Below are positions 30,759-41,430 of a stretch of DNA of 64,000 nt, in pieces. The DNA is from Bremia lactucae (Eukaryota; Oomycota; Peronosporomycetes; Peronosporales; Peronosporaceae): NCBI RefSeq assembly GCF_004359215.1, contig NC_090615.1:6937072-7001071 (forward strand), in the 5' to 3' direction. The notes under the pieces are model-generated. The model was not told the origin of the DNA and searched no databases. It saw only the letters and a program-made list of their open reading frames with translations. The first letter of the stretch is position 1, and each line of letters opens with the position of its first letter. A program made the translations under genes and the position numbers.

Positions 30759-31870
30759 ATGAGCCTCAACATCGATTGGGCTCATTTTCCCCACCTTTCC
30801 GAACATCATCGGAAGATGGCACGACATTTGGCCAGGGACTTGGTAAACAAGTCCTGGCCTGGCTCCTGGGCAGTCTTCCTGAGCAACATGTTGCTCAGTT
30901 GAAGCAGTTTGAGGCATTCGTGCTCGGATAGCGGAGGGCCGCGTCCGAGGCACAAAGCCATGCTGCGGCGGAGTCCGTCACTCAGACTCAGGATGAGCTG
31001 GGGCATGAGCAGGCTCGGAGCGAAGCTCTCAACAGGACTGCTGAGATGCTCTCTGCCCGGCTGCATCAGCCGAGGCCCATTCGGATGGCCCCGCCCAAGT
31101 TCGATGGAACTGCAGCGCACATGATTGTCCATTGGCTGTTAGCCGTGGAGCAAAGCGGTGTCGCGAGCTCATCAAGGACGACAGTCGGATGGTGTCGTAC
31201 GCCATGTCGCATCTGCGCGGTAAGGCCTCAGAGTGTGGGCTTATCTGGCGCTTATGGCGGACAGAAAGGCGTTCCCTACATGGGCGATCTTTAAGGGAAA
31301 GATTCGCGCCATGTACCAGCCGCCGAACAACGAAGTGTTGCTTTAGGCGCGCTTCTTTGGAGCGCAACAGGCGAAGTGATCTCTGCAAGAGTATGTGCAG
31401 GAGACGCGCTCGCTGTCGGCGTCCATTACCGTAGGTCCGATTCCGGAGCACATTAAGGTGCCCACGTTTATGAACGGACAACGGCATGGCCCATCGCGAC
31501 AGGCCCTTTTCAGAAAGAGGCCGTCGACGATGAAAGAGGCAATACAAATTGTTTTGGTTGAGGAGTCCTACAACAGTGCCTCGGCGACAGCTTGAGCAAT
31601 CCTTCAACAGTGCTTCGGCAGCAGCTTGGTATCAGCCGTCGTCGAGAGGTCAGATGCCACTCCCATGGAGTTGGGCAATCCAGACGTTGTCTGTTATAAA
31701 TGCGGCTAGCGCGGCCATATAATGGCTCGCTGCTATGCCAGGGTCCCTGCTGGGGCGAAGAAGCCCAGCAAGAGGACTCCCTACCCAAAGAGCGATGGCA
31801 AGAACCAGCGTGCGAGACGCATGAGTTCTGCATCGACCACTGAGGGGTCGGGAAATTCAGGAGCGCAGTA
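30759..31870 (+). pseudogene. Gyp-A2 gag, degenerate
   Basis: Starts at the family ATG (30759, MSLNIDWAHFPHLSEHH). The N-terminal helical region carries EQHVAQLKQFEAFVLG and then a stop at 30928. The core continues in other frames with MAPPKFDGTAAHMIVHWLL (from 31085) and ITVGPIPEHIKVPTFMNGQR (31413-31480). A short duplication near 31590-31620 repeats the string around YNSASA. The CCHC knuckle reads CYKCG*RGHIMARC at 31691-31733, with a stop in the loop. Several frameshifts. Gag would form the particle shell and bind RNA; this copy cannot. Confidence 0.8.
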
Positions 31871-31886
31871 GGGGCGGGATGCCCTA

Positions 31887-32024
31887 TTAAAAAAATCATA
31901 TTATACAACCAAAAACTTCCTCCGATGAATCCTAAAAATATTAAAAAATAGCATGTATTTTTTAAGGTAATGTAATCGGATAAATGTGTTTGTTGATTTT
32001 CAACTTCCATATTTTCCAATTTTT
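31887..32024. mobile_element. 138-bp AT-rich insertion with 4-bp duplication
   Basis: Absent from the homologous copies at about 51585 and 55740, where the sequence runs GATGCCCTACTGACG. Here CCTA is present on both sides (31883-31886 and 32025-32028). It is far more AT-rich than its surroundings. I see no convincing terminal inverted repeat, so the class is unknown. Confidence 0.65.
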
Positions 32025-32028
32025 CCTA

Positions 32029-33189
32029 CTGACGCGAACTCTGAAGCTACCCCTAAGTTCAGAGTTGTGGAACAAATGGGCAGCATAGATCCTGAGGTCT
32101 CGAAATTTTGGACCTCAACCATGCTGGTCTTCAGCGCTTAATACGAGGCTATGACCTGGTGTTTTAGTCGCTTTGCCAGGATGACAAGTGAGAAGAGGCG
32201 ACCGTTCGTTTAGCGAACAGCGCGCTCGTTAAGCCTGAGAGAGTTTAGGTAGAACTCGCCTTCAGCTTTAGTGACTTCTTTGTAAAGAGAAGTTCACAGT
32301 GCTAGGTATGGAGAGTCCGTATGATCTCATCCTAGGCATGCCATGGTTGGCAAAACCCAACCATGGATAGACTGGCGTACACGCACAGTTGCGAGGTCTG
32401 CGCAGGACACCGGAAAGGATGTGCTCCTGCGAGACTCGTATGCAACTGATGTCGTGTCAAACACAGTTGAGGGTGCGTTGACGGGATGTCAAACGTCACC
32501 AATTTCTACCCAGCTCGTGGAGACTGAGGTAGTGAAAAGAACGATGATAAGTAGTCATGCGTCCGAATACCCTGCACAGAGCCGAGAGCCTGTGGCAGTA
32601 GACGGCGAGCTGACAGGAAGTCATGCGTCGCATAAACCGCCACAGTGCCTAGAGCCTGGTGCGGTTGGAAGGGGTGCGTTAGCCAGGAGTGCAACGGCAC
32701 CCGCTTCCCAGAAAAAGGTCGTGGTGACTCGAAGAACGAGTACCCGACAGATTAGGACGATCAAAGGCACGTCTAAACGAGTGACCTTTGGATCAGTCTC
32801 TAATAAAGAGGACGGGCCTTCGAACGAGGTGTTCGAGGCCGTCAAAGACGAAATTGCGGAGGCATCCTCAGTTGAGGTGCTCCGGCAAGTCTTTAAATCT
32901 GCCGAGGAGATAGTAAATCTCCCGGAGATGTCGTGGGATCTGTTCCTTGCCGAATTAAAGGAAGGAAAGATCCACGAAATAGTCGCACCAGTTCCAGAAG
33001 AGAACTTGGTGGACTGCTGCTCGTCGTCCACAATGGACGAGAGCGTCCTAGAAACGGACAAAAAGAAGCGGTACGCTGCTCAAGGCTGGGATGCCTTGAG
33101 AGACAGTCCGTTCTTTGAGGTTCTGTGGAAACATCGTGATGTGTTCCCAGAAGAAGTGCCGAGCCGCCTACCAGCAGATAGGGGCATCG
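32029..33189 (+). pseudogene. Gyp-A2 protease region and linker to RT
   Basis: Downstream of gag. Compared with Gyp-A3, about 75 bp that hold the protease active site DSGA are deleted near 32160, so the protease is dead. The rest of the domain remains as EKFTVLGMESPYDLILGMP-like sequence in broken frames (to 32345). A long open linker follows (32343-33189) with WIDWRTRTVARS, a Ser/Thr-rich part, and LFLAELKEGKIHEIV, reaching the RT entry motif EVPSRLPADRGI at the gap edge. Confidence 0.75.
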
Positions 33190-33839
33190 NNNNNNNNNNN
33201 NNNNNNNNNNNNNNNNNNNNNNNNNNNNNNNNNNNNNNNNNNNNNNNNNNNNNNNNNNNNNNNNNNNNNNNNNNNNNNNNNNNNNNNNNNNNNNNNNNNN
33301 NNNNNNNNNNNNNNNNNNNNNNNNNNNNNNNNNNNNNNNNNNNNNNNNNNNNNNNNNNNNNNNNNNNNNNNNNNNNNNNNNNNNNNNNNNNNNNNNNNNN
33401 NNNNNNNNNNNNNNNNNNNNNNNNNNNNNNNNNNNNNNNNNNNNNNNNNNNNNNNNNNNNNNNNNNNNNNNNNNNNNNNNNNNNNNNNNNNNNNNNNNNN
33501 NNNNNNNNNNNNNNNNNNNNNNNNNNNNNNNNNNNNNNNNNNNNNNNNNNNNNNNNNNNNNNNNNNNNNNNNNNNNNNNNNNNNNNNNNNNNNNNNNNNN
33601 NNNNNNNNNNNNNNNNNNNNNNNNNNNNNNNNNNNNNNNNNNNNNNNNNNNNNNNNNNNNNNNNNNNNNNNNNNNNNNNNNNNNNNNNNNNNNNNNNNNN
33701 NNNNNNNNNNNNNNNNNNNNNNNNNNNNNNNNNNNNNNNNNNNNNNNNNNNNNNNNNNNNNNNNNNNNNNNNNNNNNNNNNNNNNNNNNNNNNNNNNNNN
33801 NNNNNNNNNNNNNNNNNNNNNNNNNNNNNNNNNNNNNNN
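33190..33839. other. Assembly gap, 650 N
   Basis: The two flanks, ending GGGGCATCG and starting GCACGAGATAG, are separated by a single G in the homologous copy at 52854-52872. The gap therefore marks either an unsequenced insertion in this copy or an estimation error. Confidence 0.9.
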
Positions 33840-35588
33840 GCACGAGATAGACCTCGAACCTGGCACCAAGTATTGTGTGACCAGGCAATGGCCGTTGCCG
33901 AAAGAACAAGTCGATTATATCGATGAGTTCTTCGACAAACGAGCCAAGGCGGGACATGTGCGTGAGAGCAAATCGCCTCACTGCAGCCTGACCTTTTGTG
34001 TGCATAAAGCCACAGGTAGATGGCGCGTGGTTCATGCTTATAATAAGCTGAACACGGCGACCATACCGGCGCAAACGCCAATCTCGCGGAAAGGTGTCTT
34101 GTTGAACTCCATGGGAAAGTCAACAATCTTTTCCGCGTTGGATTTAAAGGATGGCTACTATCAGGTACTTATGAGTGAGTCCGATATAGCCAAAACAGCT
34201 GTAAGCACCCCAAGCAGTATGCTTTGGGAGTGGCTTGTGATGCCCAAGGTTTAAAAAACGCACCAGCGACATTCAACCAAGTGGTGGCTCACGTGATGCG
34301 TCAACACCGTGCCTACGCGCTTCATTACTTTGACGATGTATTCGTGCGTAATAGGGCCGAGGACGGGCTGAGCGCAATAGAGTCGCACAAGCGTCATTTA
34401 GATTTTTTTTTTTTGTTGCAGACTTTAAAGGACGCCCAATTTTACGTCAACTTGCAAAAGTGCGTCATAGGGGTCCCTGAGATACCTGTACTGGGCTGCA
34501 TCGTTGGTACACATGGTGTACGAGCAGACTAAGACAAGGTAAAATCAGTAAAGGAATGGCCAATTCCACGGCATGTGAAGGATTTGCGCCTATTCCTAGG
34601 GCAAGTTAATTACTTGCATAAGTATAGCAAGAATTATGCGGAGCAAACTAAACCATTATCGGACCTCCTTAAAAAGGACACAGAATGACTTCGGCTAAAA
34701 GGACAAGATGATTGGTTCACATCAGTGAAGCATTCTCTTGTAGAGGCACTGATCTTAGCATTTCAAGACGCGGACAAGCCTTTTAGCGTCGTCTGCGATG
34801 CAAGTTATTTTGCATTCGGCAGCGCGCTCACTCAAAAGGAATGAAGGTGTTGACCGCGTCATCTCTTGTCAGTTTCGCGGCTTTTAAAAGCCGCGGATCT
34901 TAATTACTCCGTGCATGGCAAAGAGCTACTTTTAATAAAGTATGCTCTTGTCAAGTTTTATGTGCACCTATTGGGCACCGAACCATTTGTGGTTTATACG
35001 AATCAGGCATCACTGCGGACCGCAATAAACTCACCGCGCCTCTCGCCTAGAATGGCAAGATGGCTCACATTCTTCTCTGAATTTAATTATAGCGTCAGCC
35101 AAGACATTCGAGGTAAGAAAGCACGAAGTGTGTCTAGTGCGAAAGCACAATTTCAGCCGTCAACGTTGGCAGCCATGAAGGCATACCACGTGACGAGCTC
35201 ATTGGCCTCTGAAATAAAAGAGAGCTACAGTCAGGACGACCATTGTCGCCTGCTGTTGGATCACTTTGGTGGACGAAAGGTTTCCCTTCCGTCGCACCTG
35301 AAAGCAAAGCAAAATCGCTTTAGCTACAGCGATGGCCTGTTAGAGCATCAGCTGTCACCTTGTGATCCCCTGAGAATCTATGTGCCTCATGACACAGATC
35401 TAAAGCTGATGATCCTTCACGAGCTCCATGATTCGCCATCTTGTGGGCATCTGGCCGTGAAAAGACATTCTTACGAATGTCAGAGGCATTTTGGTGGCCA
35501 CATCTATATAGATGGGTGGCCAACTATATTCGCTCTTGCGAACAGTGTCAGCGCATTAAGCCTGCACCGTCCAGCAGTGCACCACTGA
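33840..35588 (+). pseudogene. Gyp-A2 reverse transcriptase and RNase H, lightly damaged
   Basis: RT opens with HEIDLEPGTKYCVTRQWPLP, then WRVVHAYNKLNTATIPAQTP, FSALDLKDGYYQ (catalytic Asp) and a frameshift near 34250. The catalytic YFDD is intact at 34326-34337. A run of eight T near 34403 sits in frame. A stop follows at 34530-34532 in GVRAD*DKVKSVKEW. The connection and RNase H follow with VVCDASYFAFGSALTQ (34790-34840), a frameshift, YSVHGKELLLIKYALVKF and VVYTNQASLRTA. The ORF 34866-35588 runs on into the integrase zinc finger (HELHDSPSCGHLAVKR). Stops and shifts are few compared with the other gypsy copies. Confidence 0.85.
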
Positions 35589-35740
35589 AGCCGCTACCAA
35601 TTCCAACCAACTGTTAGAAGTCAGTCTGGACTTCATGTTTGGCATGCCGCCCGATCATAAGGGTCAGACAGGGCTAGTCGTCTTTGTAGACAGACTGAGC
35701 AAGATGGTGCATTTGGCACCATGTAATAAATCATACTCCA

Positions 35741-35913
35741 TCACATGCACGGGTTTCAACTCGATAGAATGCATGACCTGCACCCTTAAAACATTATGGG
35801 TATAAGTCCCCCCACGAGAGGTAAGTTATCCCTGCCTCTCTAGACAAACGACGCAGCTTGTAGCGTGCACGCCATGAACCGGTATGGCACAGCCCACGTC
35901 AGCGACAGGAGAC
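35741..35913. mobile_element. About 173-bp insertion in Gyp-A2 integrase
   Basis: Foreign DNA between PCNKSYS and the continuation of the integrase core. Its right end (35879-35918) is nearly identical to 1641-1680, and its middle (around CTCTAGACAAACGACG) is similar to 41000-41030. This suggests an unrecognised repeat family. Termini are not exact. Confidence 0.5.
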
Positions 35914-36360
35914 GATGAATTTATTGCGGGATACAAGTGCGAATATCACAGACAAAGAGGCAGCTCTCTTGTTCCTGGATCATGTTTACCGACAACACGG
36001 GATGCCTGAGTCCATAGTCTCGGACCGGGATCCCCGTTTTATGTTTAATTTTTGGCGACATATGTTCGAGCTGCTATGTAGCAAGCTCCATGTATCGACC
36101 ACAGATCATCCCCAGACCGATGGCCAAACAGAACGTGTCAATCGGGTCGTGGCGGATGTCTTAAGCACTATAGCGACTCCCAAAGAGAGGAGCAAGCAAT
36201 TGCCCTTTGTGGAGTTCGCTATAAATAACAGTGTCCATGCCAGTACGGGTGAGACACCGTTTTATATTAACGGACTGCGCCATCTTCGGACGCCAGTCTC
36301 GTTTGTGCGCAGCCCGAGTCTTAGTGGGGGAGGGCCCCTCACTATGCTCGGTGCGAAAGA

Positions 36361-36647
36361 GGGACATAGTTTCGTCAATATGACGATGACCCAAGAGGGT
36401 ATCATTTCAAAGACTGAAACTTGCCCTAGTGAACCTGCCAGTTTAGCAGTGGTCAATAAAACTACCTTCGTCCACCAACAGGAGGCGGCAATGGTGGCCC
36501 TGACTGTAGCTGCCATTGATGAGGCTAATGTGCTCGTCACGGGACATAGTTTCGTCAATATGACGATGATCCCATGAGGGTATCATTTCAAAGACTGAAA
36601 CTTGCCCTAGTGACCCTGCCAATTTAGCAGTGGTCAATAAAACTACG
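36361..36647 (+). repeat. Partial tandem duplication, 180-bp period
   Basis: 36361-36466 is repeated at 36541-36647 (both start GGGACATAGTTTCGTCAATA), separated by 74 bp. The period of 180 preserves frame, but one base inserted in the second copy (GATCCCATGAG) breaks it. The related fragment at 41431-41745 contains only one copy. Confidence 0.9.
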
Positions 36648-37110
36648 CCTTATGACCGACCTCTTGGCGGTATCATAGGCGAGTTTGATGCTAAAAGCGT
36701 GCGCGAGGCTCAGCGCTTTGTGGATGAGCGATAAGCCATCAGACGAAAGTCCGTGACGCAATGGCAAGCGCACAGGACAAGCAAAAAGAATACGCGGATT
36801 GAAATGGCCGCAAAGATAATGAACTTTAGAGTGGGTAAAAAAGTACTATTAAGTACTGCTACCCTACCTAAAAATGCAATTTCTGTACTACCTGGAGGAA
36901 CTACGAAGTTGTTGCCGCGTTTCATTGGGCCCTTTACAGTGGTAGAAGAGGTTAGATACCTAAATAATAGGCTCACCTTCCCCCGTTTATGAAGACGCAC
37001 CCCGTAATTCACGTGGGTCGTCTGAAACGGTATGTAGACCCAAATGAGGTCACATATCCCCATCTGGCTAAGAAATCCGATGGTGACGCCGACTGTGAGT
37101 CGAGCGTCGT

Positions 37111-38554
37111 TCAGGTTGAGGGGGGCGGTGAAGGCGAAAAGCTATCGGACCGACTCCTCCCTCCACGAACAGGACTTGGAGAGCGAGAGACATCACGCGA
37201 GTGACGCGGATCCCTCAGCATTATCCGTTCAAAGAGGTCCAAGCGAGTCTTCAGGCGATCATGACCCTGACGAGCCTTCGCTCGGACATCAACGAGATCC
37301 GAGGTCAGTCGCAAGACTTGACCCTCGAGATCCGTAATACGTCGTTCACTAGCGCTTAACGCCTGTGACTGAATGGCAGCCGCGAGTAGGTAGGCGAGAT
37401 CGCCACTCCTATCGGGCGCCGCCTGCACTAATGGATGCGGGTGGGAATCAACGCTTCCTTGTTGATAGGTTGCTTGCACGCCGCTCCGTGAGGCAAGGGT
37501 ATCAGATCCTCGTCCAATGGAAAGGTTACCCGAAGAGTTTTGACTCTTGGGAACCGATCGATACCCTACGTATTGATGTGCCCGGCTTGGTGGCTGCCTA
37601 TGAAAAGGAGCACCAGCTGAGGCCTCTTCGCTAGTCTCAAATGGACTAGCAGGAGTAGCGTAGTGGGAAGAAACAGGGGGTACAGTACCGTCCATGATTT
37701 CTTTCACAGGCAAGAGGGCGAAATTAATTCGCTGCGAACGCTGTTTCATCGCATCGGAATGCGGATGAATGCGGCGCAGGAGTTCCGCCTCGTATTGGTC
37801 GGGCGTTTCATTTGAACGCAACACGACCGGATCTGGAAAATACACCCAAGCGATTTTCTCTCAGCCCTCCATGATTTAAAGACGCCATAATAATTTTGCG
37901 CGTCTACAAGAGCGCGCTCTAGGAGCGACGCTCTTGGCCCGTTTGAACGAGGCCATTTAGATGGAGGGGGCATCTTTGGTATGCCACCCGTCACATAGCC
38001 ACGTTCTAAACGACTGCCTTGTGACACCGACTAAGCACGTTCACGTGTCGTCGGCGGAGCTTTAGGCTCCGAATCCTATGTCAGAACCATTATGGATTAT
38101 GGTCTGAGCATAAGGCGTTGTGGTTATACCCAACGGAGAAGCGGCGGCGCCTTTATTGGCAGCGCTCTCATTATCTGTCGCTGCGCTTTCCAGCGCAGAC
38201 GACGAGACAGCATTCGTAAATGCTGCTGTCTCCATGTTGTGAGCCATGAGAGAAGTTTGGATGGGCAATAATGCGCCATCATCCTCCTCATGAACTCGTT
38301 TTCCGCATCACTACTCTGAAGTGACGTCAACGGTCTCGACTCATTATGATCGACAATGAGCGACGGATCAGCAACCTCACTGTTAAAGTGGGATGGATCC
38401 TTTACCCTGTTAAAACGACAGCAGCAGTAGCTGTCCGCGTTTCGACTAAGGCATTTGACGAGGCCGGCAAAGCAACGCGGTGCATGCGCTTAGTTTGAGG
38501 TTGAGTGGGCGTCTTCGCAGACGACCCACCAACGTGGCCCCTTTTAGGTGGCAT
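37111..38554 (-). CDS. Gyp-A2 antisense ORF opposite linker and chromodomain (broken by frameshifts)
   Basis: Minus-strand coding-like region starting at ATG 38554, 135 bp from the 3' LTR, with MPPKRGHVGGSSAKTPTQPQ. A stop at about 38415 and frame changes near 38260 and 37850 divide it: 38330-38124, 38268-38062, 38027-37850 (LERALVDAQNYYGVFKSW), then a 244-codon frame 37845-37111. The last has QYEAELLRRIHPHSDAMKQR, a Ser/Pro-rich part, a predicted coiled coil (ERRITDLEGQVLRLTSDLVD) and a basic RS-rich tail (SRSPSPVRGGRSRSDSFSPS). It crosses the chromodomain in antisense. Not homologous to anything I know. It could be an element accessory protein. Gyp-A3 keeps the same start (53074), supporting a shared gene. 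Confidence 0.6.
37365..37634 (+). pseudogene. Gyp-A2 chromodomain
   Basis: Open frame with LLARRSVRQGYQILVQWKGY, KSFDSWEPIDTL and LVAAYEKEHQ, a clear chromodomain after the integrase. It stops at TAG 37632-37634, leaving 1055 bp before the 3' LTR, filled by an antisense ORF. The linker from the integrase C-terminus (37040-37440) is long, charged and low-complexity. Confidence 0.85.
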
Positions 38555-38675
38555 CTTTGGCGCCGTGTATGGAAACACAGGTCGCTAAAGTGATTGAGTG
38601 AACTAGCGGCGCGAATAGCTGCTCGCAGTTCATCTCTCCTCTTTGACGAAATTAGAAAATTTAAATTCGTTCTTA

Positions 38676-38700
38676 AAGGAAGGGATGGTGTAACGGGCAA
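38676..38700 (+). promoter_or_regulatory. Gyp-A2 polypurine tract and first bases of 3' LTR
   Basis: AAAGGAAGGGATGG is followed by TGTAACGGGC (from 38689), the first ten bases of the L1 LTR. After that the sequence no longer matches the 5' LTR at 30167, so the 3' LTR is truncated or replaced. Confidence 0.65.
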
Positions 38701-39535
38701 AAAGTTCTCGAAGACGATCACAAAAACAATGGAATCCTTGTTTGAGTAGACAGATCAGCAGTACCAGAGTCAATCGTGATAAGCACGGGCCAGAAATAGT
38801 TTTGCTCGTGCAAGTCCCCCCTCTAAAACTAGAGGGCTACCTCTAACCGGTGGGTATGCGTTGTAGACGCATGCACCGAATTGTAATGGCGAATTCGACC
38901 ATTAGTAACTATCTTTCTTATCGAAGCTAATCAAAAAAGCAATAAAGGTAGGCCGTTTCTCACTCTTGACTCCAGAACTACTGCAGTCGCGAACAAGTCA
39001 CTACCATCCTCAATACCGCTTTCTAATTAACAACTCAGAAAGAATGTTTCTTATTATTAATTCCAGAACTACTGCAATCACAAGCAAGTAATTATCTTGA
39101 GGCAAGGGTATGAGATCCTCGTCCAATGGAAAGGTTGATTATGTATTTTATTTGTAATACTGATGTCTCTATTTAATTTCCTATACTAAAGTTGTCTAAT
39201 TTGGCTCGATTTTTAATAGCAATGGCACTTAAAATCTATCGAATCTGCCACGCTCTTTGCCTAGCTCACATGCAATTCATTAACATTTACATGTATTATT
39301 TTATCTCATGCTTATGAATTTCATTTATAATACTTGTTCTAAAACCAAACCCTGCGCTACGTAAAATTGCTCGAGTTCGTTTAAGTAATGGTGAACATGT
39401 TAATGCATTAATTCCTTAGAGCCCGTATTCTTTATGCTATATCATCAATAACAAACAAACTTGGTATAGACGCTATAATTGACAATAATTTGCGAGCATT
39501 TTTTCAACATTAATTAAAGCCAGGGAATATAAACT
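38701..39535. other. Unassigned stretch with a 37-bp chromodomain island
   Basis: No coding frame. Positions 39103-39139 repeat part of the Gyp-A2 chromodomain (AGGCAAGGGTATGAGATCCT) with one change from 37491, isolated in AT-rich sequence. An internal near-repeat TCCAGAACTACTGCA occurs at 38971 and 39062. Confidence 0.5.
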
Positions 39536-40620
39536 AGGGTGACTTGATGTCGTCGCTGATCCGTTTTCTTGCCAGCCTAAATTTGAGCCGTTTGCACAAA
39601 TCAACAGTGAAGATAAGGCCAGTAATACAACAATCAGTGTTCTGTCGTCAACATTACTTGACGACGTAAGAAGAGCCTATCAAGAAGATGAGGGCTTTAA
39701 AGATTTGACGGATCACATCAGAAATCCATCACAACAACTTTAAAAGGAATGTCGAATATGTACCGAACTTCATCAGGTCGGGACAGAACATACAATAGCT
39801 TACTATATTATACAGCCATTGCTGCGACACATCTCGTGCCGTCATTCCCATTCATAATGATTTGCGACTTCGCATCATGTATGAGTGTCACGATGTACTA
39901 ATAAATGGCCATCGCGGACGTGAATAAGACTTACCTCACAGTAAGTCGCGAGTCCTGCTGGTCTTACAGTAGGAATTCGTCCGCAAGTACCTTCGTGCTT
40001 GTGAGGTTCGTCAACGGGTGAAGCGTAGTCTTTCATCCCGTCCTCCATTATAATCTCTGCCTGTTTCGACAGAGTGTTTGCAGTCTATATCAATGGACTT
40101 CGACTTCGGATTTCCCAAAAACGCTCGCATGGATAATGTCATTTTTGTGTTTGAAAATCGATATTCAGCAAGATTGTATATCTTGCTGCAATCCTGAAGT
40201 CGATCACAGCCTTCGGTTGTGATCGTGTCTTGTCGACACGATATCTCGACTCCATGGGTTACCTCGTGAAGTGGGTTAAGATAGAGATTCCCGGTTCACG
40301 GAGGAGGTTTGGAAATCTGTGCTAAAATCACGTGGAACATGTCAGCTTCTTGCCATCCTGGAAATGATTGTCAGACCGAATATGCAAATCTTGTCCTCGA
40401 AGAGATAATCAAAGGATACGTCAACTTTGTTACAAGTTAGAGTGAGCTCTTGCCGATGGCACTATTTGTCACTAACAATTTGGTGCATCCATCCACAAAG
40501 TAAAAAGCGCTCTTTGTGAATAGCTTACGCCATCCACGCATACCTACCTCGTTATAGTGTAACTCTAGTTTAAGGGGAAGTAGGCCTCGCTCGAGCGAAG
40601 TCCGATCTGAGATCATAGTC
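39536..40620 (+). pseudogene. Gyp-X3 RNase H end and integrase fragment
   Basis: Plus-strand gypsy pol fragment with many stops. It is collinear with Gyp-X2 from about 17590. The RNase H tail is at 39540-39610 and the zinc-finger region at 39830-40010. The core has SISMDFDFGFP with the first Asp (about 40100) and HPGNDCQTEYANLVLEEII carrying the Glu site (about 40360-40410), then ELLPMALFVTNNLVHPST (about 40450-40500). RT and the C-terminus are missing. Confidence 0.65.
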
Positions 40621-41430
40621 CCCAAACAGTCGGGCCGAGCAATTCGGATTTGATTAATCTTTGCCATCCCTCTCCGGCGACAGACAAGTTTATCTATATT
40701 ATCAGCCCTTCCTTTTTTTCTGATATTTGTCCAGACATTTAATTACTTATTACATTACCCTAATTTCTTAAGTCACAAAATATTAGTTACTGAAAAATAT
40801 TATAAGTATTTTTTAACCTAAACGAGCGCTTCGCGCGGTTGTAAGAAAATGCAAATATTTTTTTCTTTTGCGCATCACAGAAGAGATGCACGGTTTCCAA
40901 TGAAGACCCTTAAGGGAGTACAACTTTCTTAGGTGCATTAACTACGTCTCTAACGCAGCAAAACATAGGTATCCTCACGATTGACACGGCAACCCTATCT
41001 CTCTCGACAAACGGTGTGACTTATAGCGTGCACCGACTATGGGCGACGTCTTAAGCCGGTCACAAAGCGTGGCCGGTTTGTCCATCCAGGCCTCGGTCTA
41101 CGTATTATACTTCCGTACTAACGAATTCCAAAATTGAAACACGGCATTATAATCCTTGGCACGCTTGCCACAGCGCCATCGATTAAGAAAAAGCAGGATA
41201 ATATTCCTTTAAAAGTGATCTCTGCAACCACTTTGTTTCTAGCGGTGGATGCTAGCATCACCAACATCGTCACCTTTATCAGAGACCAGTTTATATTAGT
41301 ATCAATATGTATTATTCTGTTTGAAATCTTTATTATATTATTATAAATGAATAAAAGACTCCAGACCAAGCATTGACCCGTCGCATTACCATTACAGCAA
41401 GGTATAAATTATTGACCAAACGAACTATTA
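40621..41430. other. Unassigned stretch
   Basis: AT-rich (40680-40860) then mixed. About 40985-41035 resembles part of the insertion in the Gyp-A2 integrase (35800-35870). A 70-codon plus-strand ORF (41134-41346) is hydrophobic at its end but overlaps a mirror ORF on the other strand and has no other support. Confidence 0.35.

Larger units (their letters stand above)
35500..37204 (+). pseudogene. Gyp-A2 integrase
   Basis: Follows RNase H. The zinc-finger end CEQCQRIKPA is in a shifted frame at about 35535. The core starts with LDFMFGMP carrying the first Asp, and VVFVDRLSKMVHLAPC. An insertion (35741-35913) interrupts it. It resumes at 35914 with LFLDHVYRQHGMPESIVSDR carrying the second Asp, and HPQTDGQTERVNRVVADVL carrying the Glu. 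A 180-bp partial tandem duplication follows (36361-36647). The C-terminal domain has RVGKKVLL, TTKLLPRFIGPFTVVEEV (36900-36950) and, after a frameshift, MKTHPVIHVGRLKRYVD (36989). Otherwise the domain order is canonical. Confidence 0.85.

Noticed and set aside
32343..34254. Long ORFs spanning the 33190-33839 N run on both strands
   Set aside because: Ns contain no stops, so the lengths are artificial; only the flanking Gyp-A2 pol segments are real.
41134..41346. Hydrophobic 70-codon ORF
   Set aside because: It overlaps an equally long mirror ORF and is in unassigned AT-rich DNA; no independent support.
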